Shown: piece after piece, positions 1-8,729 of the stretch
How the letters are laid out: the number at the start of each line of letters is the position of its first letter
Position numbering within the stretch: the stretch's first letter is position 1
DNA from: VAZQ01 sp963763365
Lineage (GTDB): Bacteria; Pseudomonadota; Alphaproteobacteria; Rhizobiales; Xanthobacteraceae
Assembly (NCBI GenBank): GCA_963763365.1
Contig: CAVXOE010000006.1
Location: forward strand, 1-64,000
DNA length: 64,000 nucleotides
Reading direction: 5' to 3'
Made by a program: the position numbers and the translations under genes
The notes under the pieces: model-generated
Told to the model about the DNA's origin: nothing
The model's database searches: none
What the model saw: the letters and a program-made list of their open reading frames with translations, nothing else

Positions 1-108
1 GGATGGACGACCGGCAAGAAAAACAGCGGTCGGAAGTACGGGAACAAACACGGTGCTGGTTACCCGCTTGCCGTGCTGCGGAAGGCAATCGACAAGATCG
101 GATTTTGA
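1..108 (+). CDS. 3' end of an unrecognised gene, cut by the window edge
   Basis: Frame 1 is open from the first base for 35 codons and stops with TGA at 106-108. The peptide is Lys/Gly/Asn rich and ends LAVLRKAIDKIGF. I do not recognise the family. It may be the C-terminus of a real gene that continues to the left, or a chance open frame beside the IS30 remnant. Confidence 0.25.
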   Translation, partial: GWTTGKKNSGRKYGNKHGAGYPLAVLRKAIDKIGF

Positions 109-227
109 CCGCCTTAACCACCTCTCAATCTTTAGGTCGAGCGACCCGGCAAGTGTCCGCTTTTGGGCGGTGGTCTCAACGGGTCGGCGCAACACTTTAT
201 CTTAAAGGAGAGATGGAGTGTGCGTTG

Positions 228-640
228 ATGGATCAGAGATTTCATAGAGGGTCTAATGCGGCAGAGAAGACCGAGTAATGGGATCGCTGGAAGCGCGGAG
301 TTCGCTGAAGGCGATCGGACGAGCGTTTGGTAAGCCATCATCGTCGATCTATTTTTTGGTGGCTCCGCATCGCTCAATTCGTCCTGCCCAGCGGCGTCGC
401 TCGAGGCTGGCATTGACGCCGGCGGAACGCGAGGTGATTTCCAGAGGCGTTACGGCTCATCTATCAGGCACGATCGATGTATCGCTAAGTTGCTTGGCCG
501 CTCACCCTCGACGGTGAGCCGAGAAATAGGCCGCAGTGGCGGCCATGATCGCTATCGAGCGGCCCTTGCGGTCGAGAATGCCTGGGCGCGAGTTCGTCGT
601 CCAAAATGTAGCGGGAGATTCGAAGGCGCCGCGGGCGAGG
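228..640 (+). pseudogene. IS30-family transposase, broken N-terminal fragment
   Basis: An ATG at 228 follows an AAAGGAGAG ribosome site and starts MDQRFHRG, typical of rhizobial IS30 transposases. The frame is broken by a TAA at 276-278 and by a base loss near 300. The next frame reads ESLKAIGRAFGKPSSSIYFLV-like sequence, and a further shift near 455-490 leads to the helix-turn-helix peptide GRSPSTVSREIGR at about 497-535. Similarity fades after about 620, and the DDE catalytic core is absent. This is the DNA-binding part of an IS30-type transposase in decay. The exact end is uncertain. Confidence 0.7.
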
Positions 641-777
641 CCGCAGGAGCGACGACGGCCGGTTCTGCGTGACGTGGTGCTTTGCCAAGCCAGGCGACGC
701 CGACGCAGTTTGCGAGCGGTTCGGCCGTGAGCGCTCTAGTCCCTCAGGCAGCGAACGCTGAAAAGGCCTCGGGTCCC

Positions 778-978
778 CTACGCCTTCGTCAACTCGCTTT
801 CCAGTACGACGCGCTCGTGTGGTTCGCTTGCGCTCTTGATGCGATAACCAAACTCGACGCCATTGCCCGGCAGTTGCCTCATTACTTCATAGGTCCCGTT
901 GGCAATGCTCATGGTAGGCCCTGGGCGAACGATAGTGACAAACTCGCCGACCTTAAATTTGTGGGAGGACATTGCCAT
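778..978 (-). CDS. small conserved hypothetical protein (66 aa)
   Basis: This 66-residue protein ends with YRIKSASEPHERVVLESEL, a tail I recognise from small uncharacterised Bradyrhizobium-type proteins with a KVGE/D start and a 'YRIKSA-EPHERVV' motif. Function is unknown. The start chosen is the ATG at 978, because GAAGGG lies about six bases upstream. A second ATG follows at 972. The frame stays open further upstream, to about 1152, but that extension is Arg-rich and does not look like protein. No transmembrane segment or signal is seen. The gene stands alone between the IS30 remnant and the XRE regulator. Confidence 0.55.
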   Translation of the reverse strand: MAMSSHKFKVGEFVTIVRPGPTMSIANGTYEVMRQLPGNGVEFGYRIKSASEPHERVVLESELTKA

Positions 979-1638
979 TGGTCGCCCTTCAGTGGATTGA
1001 CCGGGACTCCCGGCTTGGCGCAGGATGCGCAGCCCGACCGTGTTGAAGCACGGCCGGACCACTTGCCACACCGCACTGTCGAGAGCGCGACGTGCCCGAA
1101 TCAAAAGTCTACCAAAAGACTCAGCGGCATTCCGCCTTGCCCGGTGCTCCATCCATATTGGATGAGCATCTTCGTGACCAAGACGAAAGCGCAGCGGCGA
1201 TCGGCCGTGCGACGCCGCTCGATGGACTGGAAGCCGTGGGCGCGCGAGCCGGACATGGAGCCCGGCGAATTATTTCCATCGCGCGATATAACGGATCAAC
1301 TGGGAGTCGCGGCCCGCTTTGCATACGCCATTGTGCTTCGATCGCGTGAAGAGCTGATGGCAATGCACGAGACCGAAATGATGGGGCAAATCGGCCAAGC
1401 AGCGTAGAACTTCAAATCCCTCGCGTCGATGACGGAGGCCGCATACTTCCGCTGCCTCGCGTCCGCCGAGCGTGCGCGCGACGGAAGACTTCGTAGGGGA
1501 GTTTGACGACATAGAGTGATCAACGGGGGCCTCGGGATAGAAACCTCGATCATCATCGCCACCTGATAGTCGGCATCGTCGTCGGACCCACGATGGTTTT
1601 GGGGGCCGGATTAGGAAGGTCGGAAGGGAAGAGTTTTC
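979..1638. other. intergenic stretch without a supported gene
   Basis: Several overlapping open frames occur on both strands. One on the plus strand ends near 1407 with EELMAMHETEMMGQIGQAA, but none has a convincing ribosome site plus a recognisable domain. The stretch may hold a decayed gene. A purine-rich stretch (GGAAGGGAAGAG) just before 1639 serves the next gene. Confidence 0.4.
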
Positions 1639-2043
1639 ATGTCCAAAGCAAAGGCGGCGGCGAATGAGGTCGACGGACACGTCGGCAGCAGGGTTCGTAT
1701 GCGCCGGCAATTTATCAAAATGACTCAGGCAACGCTTGGCCGAGGATTGGGACTCACCTTCCAGCAGGTGCAAAAATACGAAACTGGGACAAATCGGATG
1801 GGTGCCGGCCGTCTCCAGCAGGCATCGCAAATTTTGCAAGTGCCCGTCTCTTGGTTCTTCGAGGACGCTCCCGCTTCCGATAGTGTGCCTGTCGAGAGGC
1901 CGAATGCCAAGTCTCCTGACCTGCTAATGGACTTCCTTGCCACCGCCGAAGGACGCGCATTGACCAGGGCGTTCTCAAAAATCAAAGAGCCGAAGGTCCG
2001 GCGCAACGTCGTCCAACTCGTGGAGGCACTCGCCGACAACTAG
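1639..2043 (+). CDS. XRE-family transcriptional regulator (PraR-like)
   Basis: A 134-residue DNA-binding regulator. Residues about 18-75 form a Cro/C1 helix-turn-helix domain with the signature GLTFQQVQKYETGTNRMGA, which is characteristic of the alphaproteobacterial PraR/PhrR-type XRE group. The C-terminal part (SPDLLMDFLATAEGRALTRAF then a Lys/Arg/Val-rich helix) is the usual tail of this group, probably for dimerisation. GGAAGGGAAGAG precedes the ATG. It stands alone in an accessory region, with a decayed IS on one side and a tandem repeat on the other, so its targets cannot be inferred. Members regulate stress, biofilm or symbiosis genes in rhizobia; the role here is inference. Confidence 0.85.
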   Translation: MSKAKAAANEVDGHVGSRVRMRRQFIKMTQATLGRGLGLTFQQVQKYETGTNRMGAGRLQQASQILQVPVSWFFEDAPASDSVPVERPNAKSPDLLMDFLATAEGRALTRAFSKIKEPKVRRNVVQLVEALADN

Positions 2044-2379
2044 CTAGCCGGGCCGCCCAGCTTGATGACGAGTTGGCCGCCCTTGGTCGCGGACTAATCG
2101 GCCCTCCAAGCGAGTAGCGTCGGGTATATCTGCCGCTGTTGGGGCCGGTCGAATGGTGCTACAATTGGCTCTTGTCCGCGACTGTGCACGCGGGTTGGAG
2201 CCGCTGAGTTGAAAAGCCGTCAGAGGTCAGAGTTTGACGTCTCCCTTGACTTCATCGTCATAGAGTCTGTGCAAAGTCCAATTGCCGACGCGTAGACGTC
2301 CTTTGAAATTGGATAGACAAGCTCAAGCAAGGGCGATTGATCAGCAGTCGCCTTGTTCACTATTATTGTCTGCGCCCCC

Positions 2380-2773
2380 TTGCCGATCGCGATCGCGGCG
2401 GCAGCAAAGCAGGGAGCCCCCGTAACTGGCCTGGCGCGGCGGTCGCCGCATCGCCGGCGGCTCGACCAGGTGGCGGAGCGTCCCTCGCGCGCGCGAGGGC
2501 ATATCCATATTGGTGAACGCGGACCCTTGCCGATCGCGATCGCGGCGGCAGCAAAGCAGGGAGCCCCCGTAACTGGCCTGGCGCGGCGGTCGCCGCATCG
2601 CCGGCGGCTCGACCAGGTGGCGGAGCGTCCCTCGCGCGCGCGAGGGCATATCCATATTGGTGAACGCGGCCCTTGCCGATCGCGATCGCGGCGGCAGCAA
2701 AGCAGGGAGCCCCCGTAACTGGCCTGGCGCGGCGGTCGCCGCATCGCCGGCGGCTCGACCAGGTGGCGGAGCG
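2380..2773. repeat. 147-bp direct tandem repeat, 2.7 copies
   Basis: Three head-to-tail copies start with TTGCCGATCGCGATCGCG at 2380, 2527 and 2673. Unit 1 is 147 bp. Unit 2 is 146 bp, losing one A in its final GGACCC/GGCCC, and is otherwise identical. Unit 3 stops after about 101 bp at GGTGGCGGAGCG. Each full unit contains a self-complementary CCTCGCGCGCGCGAGG and an AT-rich CATATCCATATTGG. The near identity implies recent duplication. Open frames run through the array on both strands, but the 146-bp unit breaks periodicity, so coding is unlikely. Confidence 0.9.
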
Positions 2774-2940
2774 CGCGCGAGACGTGCGGCGGCGGCGAGC
2801 TGCGCGGCGGAATTCCTTTTTTCGTCCTTTTTGTGTTTTGCGAATTCGGCCGAGGGGGCTGGGATGGCCCTCGGACGTTTTGATCGATCGGTGCCCAGGC
2901 GGCGCTGGCGGGTCGCGAGCTACGGGGTAGCTTCGAGCGA

Positions 2941-3155
2941 TCAAGGTCAACGCCGCAATCGCGGAAAAGCCTTGGCGGCCGAGTTGGTGCAATCGGCGCC
3001 TGACGCGATCGTGGTTGCGGGCGATCCGGCATTAGCCGGGGGTTGCAGCGTCTCAACAAGACGATCCCCATCGTCTTCACGCAGGTCTCCGATCCGGTCG
3101 AAAGCGGCTTCGTCGCAAGCCTGGCGCGGCCGAGCAGCAACATCACGCCAATCGA
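2941..3155 (+). pseudogene. fragment of ABC-type substrate-binding protein
   Basis: One frame reads GKALAAELVQSAPDAIVVAG. After a frameshift near 3040 the next frame reads LQRLNKTIPIVFTQVSD followed by DPVESGFVASLARPSSNIT. Together these are the central strand-helix pieces of the periplasmic binding proteins found widely in Bradyrhizobium-like genomes, the same family as the gene at 63258. Neither the N-terminal signal region nor the C-terminal lobe is present. It is a degraded remnant, just downstream of the tandem repeat. Confidence 0.65.
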
Positions 3156-3239
3156 GACCGAGTGCGCCGCAACGTCGTGCTTCTTATTCGAGAATTTAAG
3201 GAACGACACCGCGCGTCATGCCCATGGCAATGCCGCTCG

Positions 3240-4055
3240 TCACCTCGGAACCTGTTGCGGAAGGTCCTTGAGAGCCTTGCCAAAAACACCAAGCGTAATC
3301 GCCCGAGCCACGTACTGGGCGAGGCACTCGTATCCACCTTCGACCTGTTGAATATCATCCGGCAGGGACCCGGGATCGGTGCGCTCAGCTTGAGCAATGA
3401 GCTCCATGGCTTCATAGCGGCGCACGATGATGACGTTTTCCTGCGCGGCAACCCTTCGCAGCAGGATTCGCACCGCCTTGTAATTTTCGTCCTGTGCCAT
3501 GGGTTGCACGAACTGCAACCCCACCAGCACAACATCAACTTTGTGTTGTTTCAGCCAGCGAATCGTATCGGTGACGGTCGTCTCAAGCTGCTCAATTGGT
3601 ACATACGCGAGTGCATCGTTCGTTCCGATCTGCCACAGCACCAAATCGGGCTCTGAAAGGGCGACCTCATTTCTAATCCGGGTCGCCGCATTGGCCGCGA
3701 GCTCGCCGGAGACGCCGCGATTGATAACGATGACGTTGAGCCCTTTGTTTGACTGCTCAAGCAGTTTCTCGATTTGCGAGACATAGCTGCCAGACCTGCG
3801 GCGGCCGGCCGAAGCGCCGATCGCAAGGATCCGCACCACCTTTCGCTCCCTCAGCGCGGCTGCGACGTTCGGGAGCGGGTGTTCGGTTGCGACGGCAACG
3901 TCGCCGATCTGACAGGCTTTGGTCAGCGGGGCCGGCGCTGGCTCCTGCGCGCGCACGGGTTCTTGGTGGGCGTTGCAAAGCAAACCGATCAGGACGAGGG
4001 CAAGCTTGCACCCACGGAAGGTTTGCGTGCGCGTTCGCGCCATTCGGACAACCAT
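3240..4055 (-). CDS. secreted SGNH/GDSL-like protein, catalytic His apparently lost
   Basis: A 271-residue protein with an N-terminal signal sequence (hydrophobic residues about 16-27, then QEPVRAQ). SGNH blocks are visible: block I VRILAIGASAG supplies the Ser, block II is NRGVSGELAANAATR, and block III is WQIGTNDALAY. Block V would normally read D-x-x-H before GY-CLA, but here it is PDDIQQVEGGYECLA, with Gln in place of His. Family members are periplasmic esterases or acyltransferases. The 5' end overlaps the 3' end of the opgC-like gene by 67 bp, so the two are probably co-transcribed. An internal ATG at 4043 is an alternative start. Substrate unknown; a role in glucan or polysaccharide decoration is inference. 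Confidence 0.8.
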   Translation of the reverse strand: MVVRMARTRTQTFRGCKLALVLIGLLCNAHQEPVRAQEPAPAPLTKACQIGDVAVATEHPLPNVAAALRERKVVRILAIGASAGRRRSGSYVSQIEKLLEQSNKGLNVIVINRGVSGELAANAATRIRNEVALSEPDLVLWQIGTNDALAYVPIEQLETTVTDTIRWLKQHKVDVVLVGLQFVQPMAQDENYKAVRILLRRVAAQENVIIVRRYEAMELIAQAERTDPGSLPDDIQQVEGGYECLAQYVARAITLGVFGKALKDLPQQVPR

Positions 4056-5101
4056 GCGGTCAAAGCCATAATCGCGATCCCAACAACTACCACAACGACA
4101 TCGACGCCGAAATAGCCGCGATATACGTAGCGGATGATCTGGCTGGCGAGGCTGAGCAGGGAGCCGACACAGAAGACCTGCAGAGAATTCCGTCCGAGCA
4201 TCGACAGGAACGCGACGAGCCAGGGGACAGCCTTGTTGATGTACGGGAAGGCAATGGAAAACACCGCGACCAGGCTCAAGAACTGAATGAGCCTGATCGG
4301 CGTCATGTAGGTCTTGTCGAGTATGAAAAAGAGACGCGGCTGCGGCATCTTTGTCGGGTCATGCCACCAATCGTTCCACTGGATGAGAAATACGCCGACG
4401 ACGATCACGAGTGCGATTGTGCGAATCGGAACAATGTGCCGCCGGACGAAAGCTCCCAGGCCCTCATCCTTGGCCAGAACGAATCCGAGGACGAAAACCA
4501 GCTGCCAAGCGAGCGGGTTGAAGAACCATTGGCCCTCGACCGGCCAAGTCGGCATTGGGATGGGGACTGTAAGCGTCACGCAATACAGGGCAACGGAGAG
4601 TACCAGCACCCATTGCGGAGCAACTCGATGGGTCACCGCGATGCAGGGCGCAATTAACATGAGCACGACGTAAAGCGGTAGAATATCGAAATACCCGAGC
4701 TGGTGCGTGATCAGCGCGAGGCCGATGTGCGTCGGTATCGGATCATAGAATACGGGGGCGGCGTCGTTCCACTGCAGCAGGAGTGGATTGGCTAAGATGA
4801 TGGCGGACGCCGCCAACATCGCGATCGCCAGCATCGCAATGAACACCTGCACCGCGTAAATCTGCAATGCGCGTCCGCCAAGACGGAATACGACGTGTTG
4901 CGTCGGCATCTGCCGGTCACCCGACCCGACCAACAACCGCACCGACCAACCGGCCAGGAATACGAACAGGTCAGCCGAATCCGACAGAGAGAAGCGGGCG
5001 TGCGTAAAATTGCTGAAGTAGATACCGGGAATATGATTAATGAAGATCGAAACGAGGGCGAACCCGCGCCAAAAATCGACGGCATTTACTGGGCGCGGCA
5101 T
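3989..5101 (-). CDS. opgC: OpgC-family membrane acyltransferase
   Basis: A 370-residue integral membrane protein with about ten hydrophobic helices. It opens with RPVNAVDFWRGFALVSIFINHIPG and SLSDSADLFVFLAGW, the signature N-terminus of OpgC-domain proteins. OpgC transfers succinyl groups to osmoregulated periplasmic glucans in the inner membrane. No opgG/opgH synthesis genes are in the window, so the acceptor could be a different polymer. The gene heads a two-gene minus-strand unit with the overlapping SGNH-like gene. The family call is secure; the substrate is not. Confidence 0.85.
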   Translation of the reverse strand: MPRPVNAVDFWRGFALVSIFINHIPGIYFSNFTHARFSLSDSADLFVFLAGWSVRLLVGSGDRQMPTQHVVFRLGGRALQIYAVQVFIAMLAIAMLAASAIILANPLLLQWNDAAPVFYDPIPTHIGLALITHQLGYFDILPLYVVLMLIAPCIAVTHRVAPQWVLVLSVALYCVTLTVPIPMPTWPVEGQWFFNPLAWQLVFVLGFVLAKDEGLGAFVRRHIVPIRTIALVIVVGVFLIQWNDWWHDPTKMPQPRLFFILDKTYMTPIRLIQFLSLVAVFSIAFPYINKAVPWLVAFLSMLGRNSLQVFCVGSLLSLASQIIRYVYRGYFGVDVVVVVVGIAIMALTAWLSEWRERARKPSVGASLPSS

Positions 5102-5395
5102 CGATGAGCTCCCTTACCCAATGCATCCCGGTCTCTCGTACTTTAACTCAGAATCGGCCGACGAACCCAATGTTCCGCCAGCTTCGGGCAGCCGCCAATT
5201 CGTCCGGGTTCACCCTGCATTTACGAAGTTTACAATGTTGAATTTGACGACCGTGGCCTTCGATTTTAGTGCATCAATAAGTGAATTTAGATGAGGCTAT
5301 TCGATATGCCCTGAGGTACGAAGGCCAAGCCTAAATTGGGCCGGCCAGTCCAAAACAACGTTGATTAGATAACAAGAATTTGAGGGAGGGAGACG
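5102..5395. other. divergent intergenic region
   Basis: About 290 bp, AT-richer than its surroundings, separate the opgC-like gene (leftward) and the Bug-type gene (rightward), so promoters for both must lie here. GAGGGAGGG lies just before the ATG at 5396. No small gene or clear operator was recognised. Confidence 0.5.
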
Positions 5396-6382
5396 ATGAG
5401 GATGTTGTTTTCGGCGGTGGCGGCCGCGCTCGCTTTCGCGGCGCCGGCGCTGGCGCAGTCGGATTTTCCGAACAAGCCGGTGAAAGTGATCAATGACTCC
5501 GCGCCCGGTAGCGCAACCGACACGGCCACGCGGCTGATGGCGGAACGGCTGTCACAGGTCTGGGGTCAGCAGGTGGTGGTCGAGAACCGGCCCGGCGCCA
5601 GCGGGTCGCTCGCGGTGCGCGCGGCCTCGACCGCCACACCCGACGGCTACACGCTCTATGTCGGCGCCGCCTCGACCTTCACTGCGCTCAAGGGCGCGCC
5701 GGGCGTCCCGCCAAACCTGCCGATCGAACTGCCGCGCGATTTCGCGCCGATCGGCTTTATCACCCAACAGCCGATGTTCATCGCAGTGTCGCCGAAGATC
5801 GGCGTGAAGTCGCTGCCGGAGCTGATAGCTCTCGCCAAGAAGCAGCCCGGCGAACTGTCCTACGCCACCACCGGGCGCGGCCGCATCACCCATCTGACGA
5901 TGGAGCTGTTGCAGGATCGCGCCGGGATAAAATTGCAGATGATCCCCTACTCCGGGGGACCGACGGCGGCGATGAGCGACGTCGGCACCGGCCGGGTCGC
6001 CATCGTGATCGAGGGCTATTCCGGCCTCGCCGGCGGCATGAGTAGCAAGCTGATCGACGGCATCGCGGTCGCCTCGCTCGACCGGCTCGACGATTTCAAG
6101 GATCTCGCGACGATCGCCGAGACGCTGCCGGGCTTCCTCGCCGGCGGCTGGAACGTGCTGCTGGCTCCGGTCGGCACGCCAGAGGCCATCATCCAGAAGG
6201 CCAGCGTCGATCTGCGCAAGGCGATGGACGATCCCGAGCTGAAGAAGAAGCTCGCCGCGCTCGGCGCCTATGTGCACCCGATGACGCCCGCGCAGGTCAC
6301 CGCCTTCACCCAGGAGCAGCAGCGCACCTGGCGGCCGGTCGCTGAGAAGGTCGCGGCCGAGATGACGCAACCGGCGAAATGA
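5396..6382 (+). CDS. Bug/TctC-family tripartite tricarboxylate transporter binding protein
   Basis: A 328-residue periplasmic binding protein. Residues 1-20 are a signal peptide ending PALAQ. The mature start SDFPNKPVKVINDSAPGSATDTATRL and the VVVENRPGASG motif are those of the Bug (TctC) family, which present small carboxylates or other organics to TctAB membrane subunits. The usual VPF-PGG motif is altered to INDSAPGS, so ligand contacts may differ. A strong ribosome site lies just upstream. No tctA or tctB neighbour is present, as is common for orphan Bug genes. Confidence 0.9.
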   Translation: MRMLFSAVAAALAFAAPALAQSDFPNKPVKVINDSAPGSATDTATRLMAERLSQVWGQQVVVENRPGASGSLAVRAASTATPDGYTLYVGAASTFTALKGAPGVPPNLPIELPRDFAPIGFITQQPMFIAVSPKIGVKSLPELIALAKKQPGELSYATTGRGRITHLTMELLQDRAGIKLQMIPYSGGPTAAMSDVGTGRVAIVIEGYSGLAGGMSSKLIDGIAVASLDRLDDFKDLATIAETLPGFLAGGWNVLLAPVGTPEAIIQKASVDLRKAMDDPELKKKLAALGAYVHPMTPAQVTAFTQEQQRTWRPVAEKVAAEMTQPAK

Positions 6383-6694
6383 TCCCGCGCAGGCGAAAAA
6401 GAAAATACCTTGATTTCCTGTTGTCTTGTGCATCACGGCAATCTTGCCTGCCGATTGGTAGAGATGAATCAATTACTACAAGTTCGGCTGACCTGCGCCT
6501 CCACTGTTGCGCGAGAACACTGCCGTGCAGTGCGGCAAAATGGATCGCTGAATGACCGAGATGGGTCACCAGCGCCGTTTTCGCGGTGTCCGCTACAAGT
6601 CCGGTGTACCCCCAACTTCAGACATATCGCTGCGCTGTCGCGATTGGTCGAAACGGGCCATTGATCGGGATAGGGGGGAGCCTCGCGGCTCCGC

Positions 6695-6737
6695 CCCTCC
6701 CACACCACCGTGCGTACGGGTCCGTACACGGCGGTTC
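6695..6737 (-). ncRNA. group II intron domain V
   Basis: On the minus strand this segment reads GAACCGCCGTGTACGG, then ACCCGTACGCACGGTGG and TGTGGGAGGG. The halves GCCGTGTACGG and CCGTACGCACGGTGG pair to make the catalytic hairpin. Domain VI and the 3' splice site follow, at about 6664-6694. Confidence 0.65.
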
Positions 6738-6748
6738 GAGAAGTTGCG

Positions 6749-8140
6749 CTAACACGCTTGGAACAGGGAGGGGAGACCGAGCGATTTGAAGTAGGCATTT
6801 GAGAGTCCGGTGGAGAGGGCTCTACTTCGGGCGAGATACCACGAACCGCGGCCGCTGCCGGCCGTGTTCCTTGCAGCCCATGTCGAGACCCCGTTTGCGA
6901 CCAGTGCCGCCCGGCGGCGCCGTGGTGTTTTCCACTGACGCCAAAGAGCAGCCCGCAGCCGCAGCCGGACCCAGCGCGTGAGGGCGATGAGCACCTGGGG
7001 CGTTTCGCAAAAGCCGAAATAGCCGCGCCAGCCCCGCATATACGAAGCCAACTCGTCCATTGTCGTCGTGATGCTGACGCCCTTGGCCCTGCGCGTGATG
7101 TCTCGGATTCGTTGCTTGAACCGTTCCAGAGATTTCGGCGCGATCGTGCGCTTGATGTCCGGACCGGCCGTGAAGCCGAACCCGAGGAACTTCCGTTCCT
7201 GCGGTCGCGCCACCGCGCTCTTTGCCTCGTTTACCTTGAGCTTGAGCGTTTGTGTGATGAAGCGCGTGATGCCCTCCATCACCCGCTGACCCGCGCGTTC
7301 ACTGCGAACGTAAATGTTACAGTCATCCGCATAACGAACGAAGCGATGTCCGCGGCGCTCCAGCTCCTGGTCGAGTTCGTCGAGCACGAGGTTACTCAGC
7401 AGTGGCGAAAGCGGTCCTCCTTGCGGAGTCCCTTCCACGCTCGGGCTGACCAGCCCGTTCTCCATCACCCCGGCATTCAGGAATGCCCGGATGAGTTTCA
7501 ACAGCCGCTTGTCCTCGACGCGCTTGGCGATTTGGCCCATCAGTTTGTCGTGATTGACTCGATCGAAGAATTTTTCCAGATCGAGATCGATCACCCAGCC
7601 GTAGCCTTGCGCAATATACTGCTGCGCCTGAGCCACGGCTTGATGTGCCGACCGATGCGGTCGAAACCCATAGCTATGATGGGAGAACGTCGGGTTCCAT
7701 CGCCTCTGCAGCGCCTGCATCACCGCTTGCTGGATGAAGCGATCCAGCACGGTTGGGATGCCAAGCTTTCGCACCCCTCCTTTGTCCGGCTTCGGGATTT
7801 CCACCCGTCTCACCGGTTGCGGTTCGTAGGTCCCGTTCAGCAATTGCTCCCGAATGGCCGGCCAGTGCTGCTTGAGATAGTTGGCAAGTTGATCGACGGT
7901 CATCCCGTCGACGCCTGCGCTACCTTTGTTGCTCCTCACTTGCCGCAATGCTTCCTTCAGGTTTGCTCGTTCACATATGTCCTCCAGGATTCGACTCGTG
8001 TTGGCTGGGCGTTCGGACTCATTCGCCGCCGAAAGCGATTCGATGTCTTCTCGTCCCGCCTGCCGGGCTTCACCCGTCGGCGCCGATGAGAAGTCCAGTC
8101 TCAACTGGAGATTCAGCCGCTTGTCGCCTTCGAGGTTCAT
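6749..8140 (-). CDS. ltrA: group II intron reverse transcriptase/maturase
   Basis: A 463-residue intron-encoded protein that splices its host RNA and copies it into DNA. RT motifs run from about residue 60 (NLKEALRQVRSNKGSAGVDGM) through SYGFRPHRSAHQAV (about 156-169), VIDLDLEKFFDRVNHDKL (183-200) and EGTPQGGPLSPLLSN (236-250) to the catalytic YADD at 270-273. The maturase X domain (SYMRGWRGYFGFCETPQ) lies in the last hundred residues. No C-terminal HNH endonuclease is seen, so mobility would use nicks or replication forks. The frame is intact and the intron may still be active. It lies antiparallel to, and about 130 bp from, the IS91-type element. Confidence 0.95.
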   Translation of the reverse strand: MNLEGDKRLNLQLRLDFSSAPTGEARQAGREDIESLSAANESERPANTSRILEDICERANLKEALRQVRSNKGSAGVDGMTVDQLANYLKQHWPAIREQLLNGTYEPQPVRRVEIPKPDKGGVRKLGIPTVLDRFIQQAVMQALQRRWNPTFSHHSYGFRPHRSAHQAVAQAQQYIAQGYGWVIDLDLEKFFDRVNHDKLMGQIAKRVEDKRLLKLIRAFLNAGVMENGLVSPSVEGTPQGGPLSPLLSNLVLDELDQELERRGHRFVRYADDCNIYVRSERAGQRVMEGITRFITQTLKLKVNEAKSAVARPQERKFLGFGFTAGPDIKRTIAPKSLERFKQRIRDITRRAKGVSITTTMDELASYMRGWRGYFGFCETPQVLIALTRWVRLRLRAALWRQWKTPRRRRAALVANGVSTWAARNTAGSGRGSWYLARSRALSTGLSNAYFKSLGLPSLFQAC

Positions 8141-8729
8141 GCCCTACTTGCCACTCCTCTCGTTCGGGCCTTCAGCCACCGTTCCCGGCTCGGCCTATCC
8201 GTTGCCTCCACCTTTCGGTTCGGAGTGCCTCACTAGCCTTGCCGACGACATGACCTAATATGCCCTCTGCTGACTTCTGCCCTGTGGTCAGACCGCCTCA
8301 CGGCGTTCTCAGTCGCCGCAGCGACACAGAGCAGATCTCCTGGGGTAAGCTCAGCCGCCTTCCGCGCACAGTCGCCGAATCTACGCTTCGCACCGTTGAT
8401 GGATATGGACTTCGCGGTACGTTGCCCGCTCGTCCGCTGCTCGCGCCTTGTATTCGGTTTTTGTCCATCGACTCGCGCATTTGCTTAGTGCTTCCTTCAG
8501 ACCCCGCCTTGCGGCGATAGCCCTTGCACTTTGCTAGCCCTTCACCTCCATCAGGTTGAGCGGAGGACTTTCACCTCCAAGCTGCTGAGCATGCCCAGCA
8601 CACAACGAACCCGCTCCCGCGGGAGAGTGCTGCACGCAAGGTGGCGCCTGGAACTGAGGGTAACGGTAACGAGGGCGGGCGCTCCGTCTGAGGATCGAGG
8701 GGTCAACAACCTCCAGACAGGAGTCTCCC

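Larger units (their letters stand above)
6664..8603 (-). mobile_element. group II intron with encoded reverse transcriptase
   Basis: Read on the minus strand, the intron starts GTGTGCTGGGCATGC at 8603 and contains GGAGGTGAAAGTCCTCC, a domain I stem seen in many bacterial introns. About 460 bp of structured RNA precede the maturase gene (domain IV). Domain V lies at 6695-6737, and the element ends CCTATCCCGAT at 6664. Total length is about 1.94 kb. The 5' flank carries the perfect palindrome CTCCCGCGGGAG ten bases before the splice site. Together with the lack of an endonuclease domain, this suggests hairpin-directed (group IIC-like) insertion. Ends are assigned by motif, not by alignment. Confidence 0.75.

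Noticed and set aside
682..1407. Possible 240-residue plus-strand gene
   Set aside because: Overlaps the small minus-strand protein, has no domain, and codon pattern is not protein-like for most of its length.
2380..2773. CRISPR array
   Set aside because: Units are contiguous 147-bp direct repeats without unique spacers.
2220..3209. Long minus-strand open frame through the 147-bp repeat with repeated RRRCGDRRARPVTGAP segments
   Set aside because: Arg/Ala-rich, produced by GC-rich repeats, no ribosome site or domain, and the 146-bp unit would break the repeat frame.
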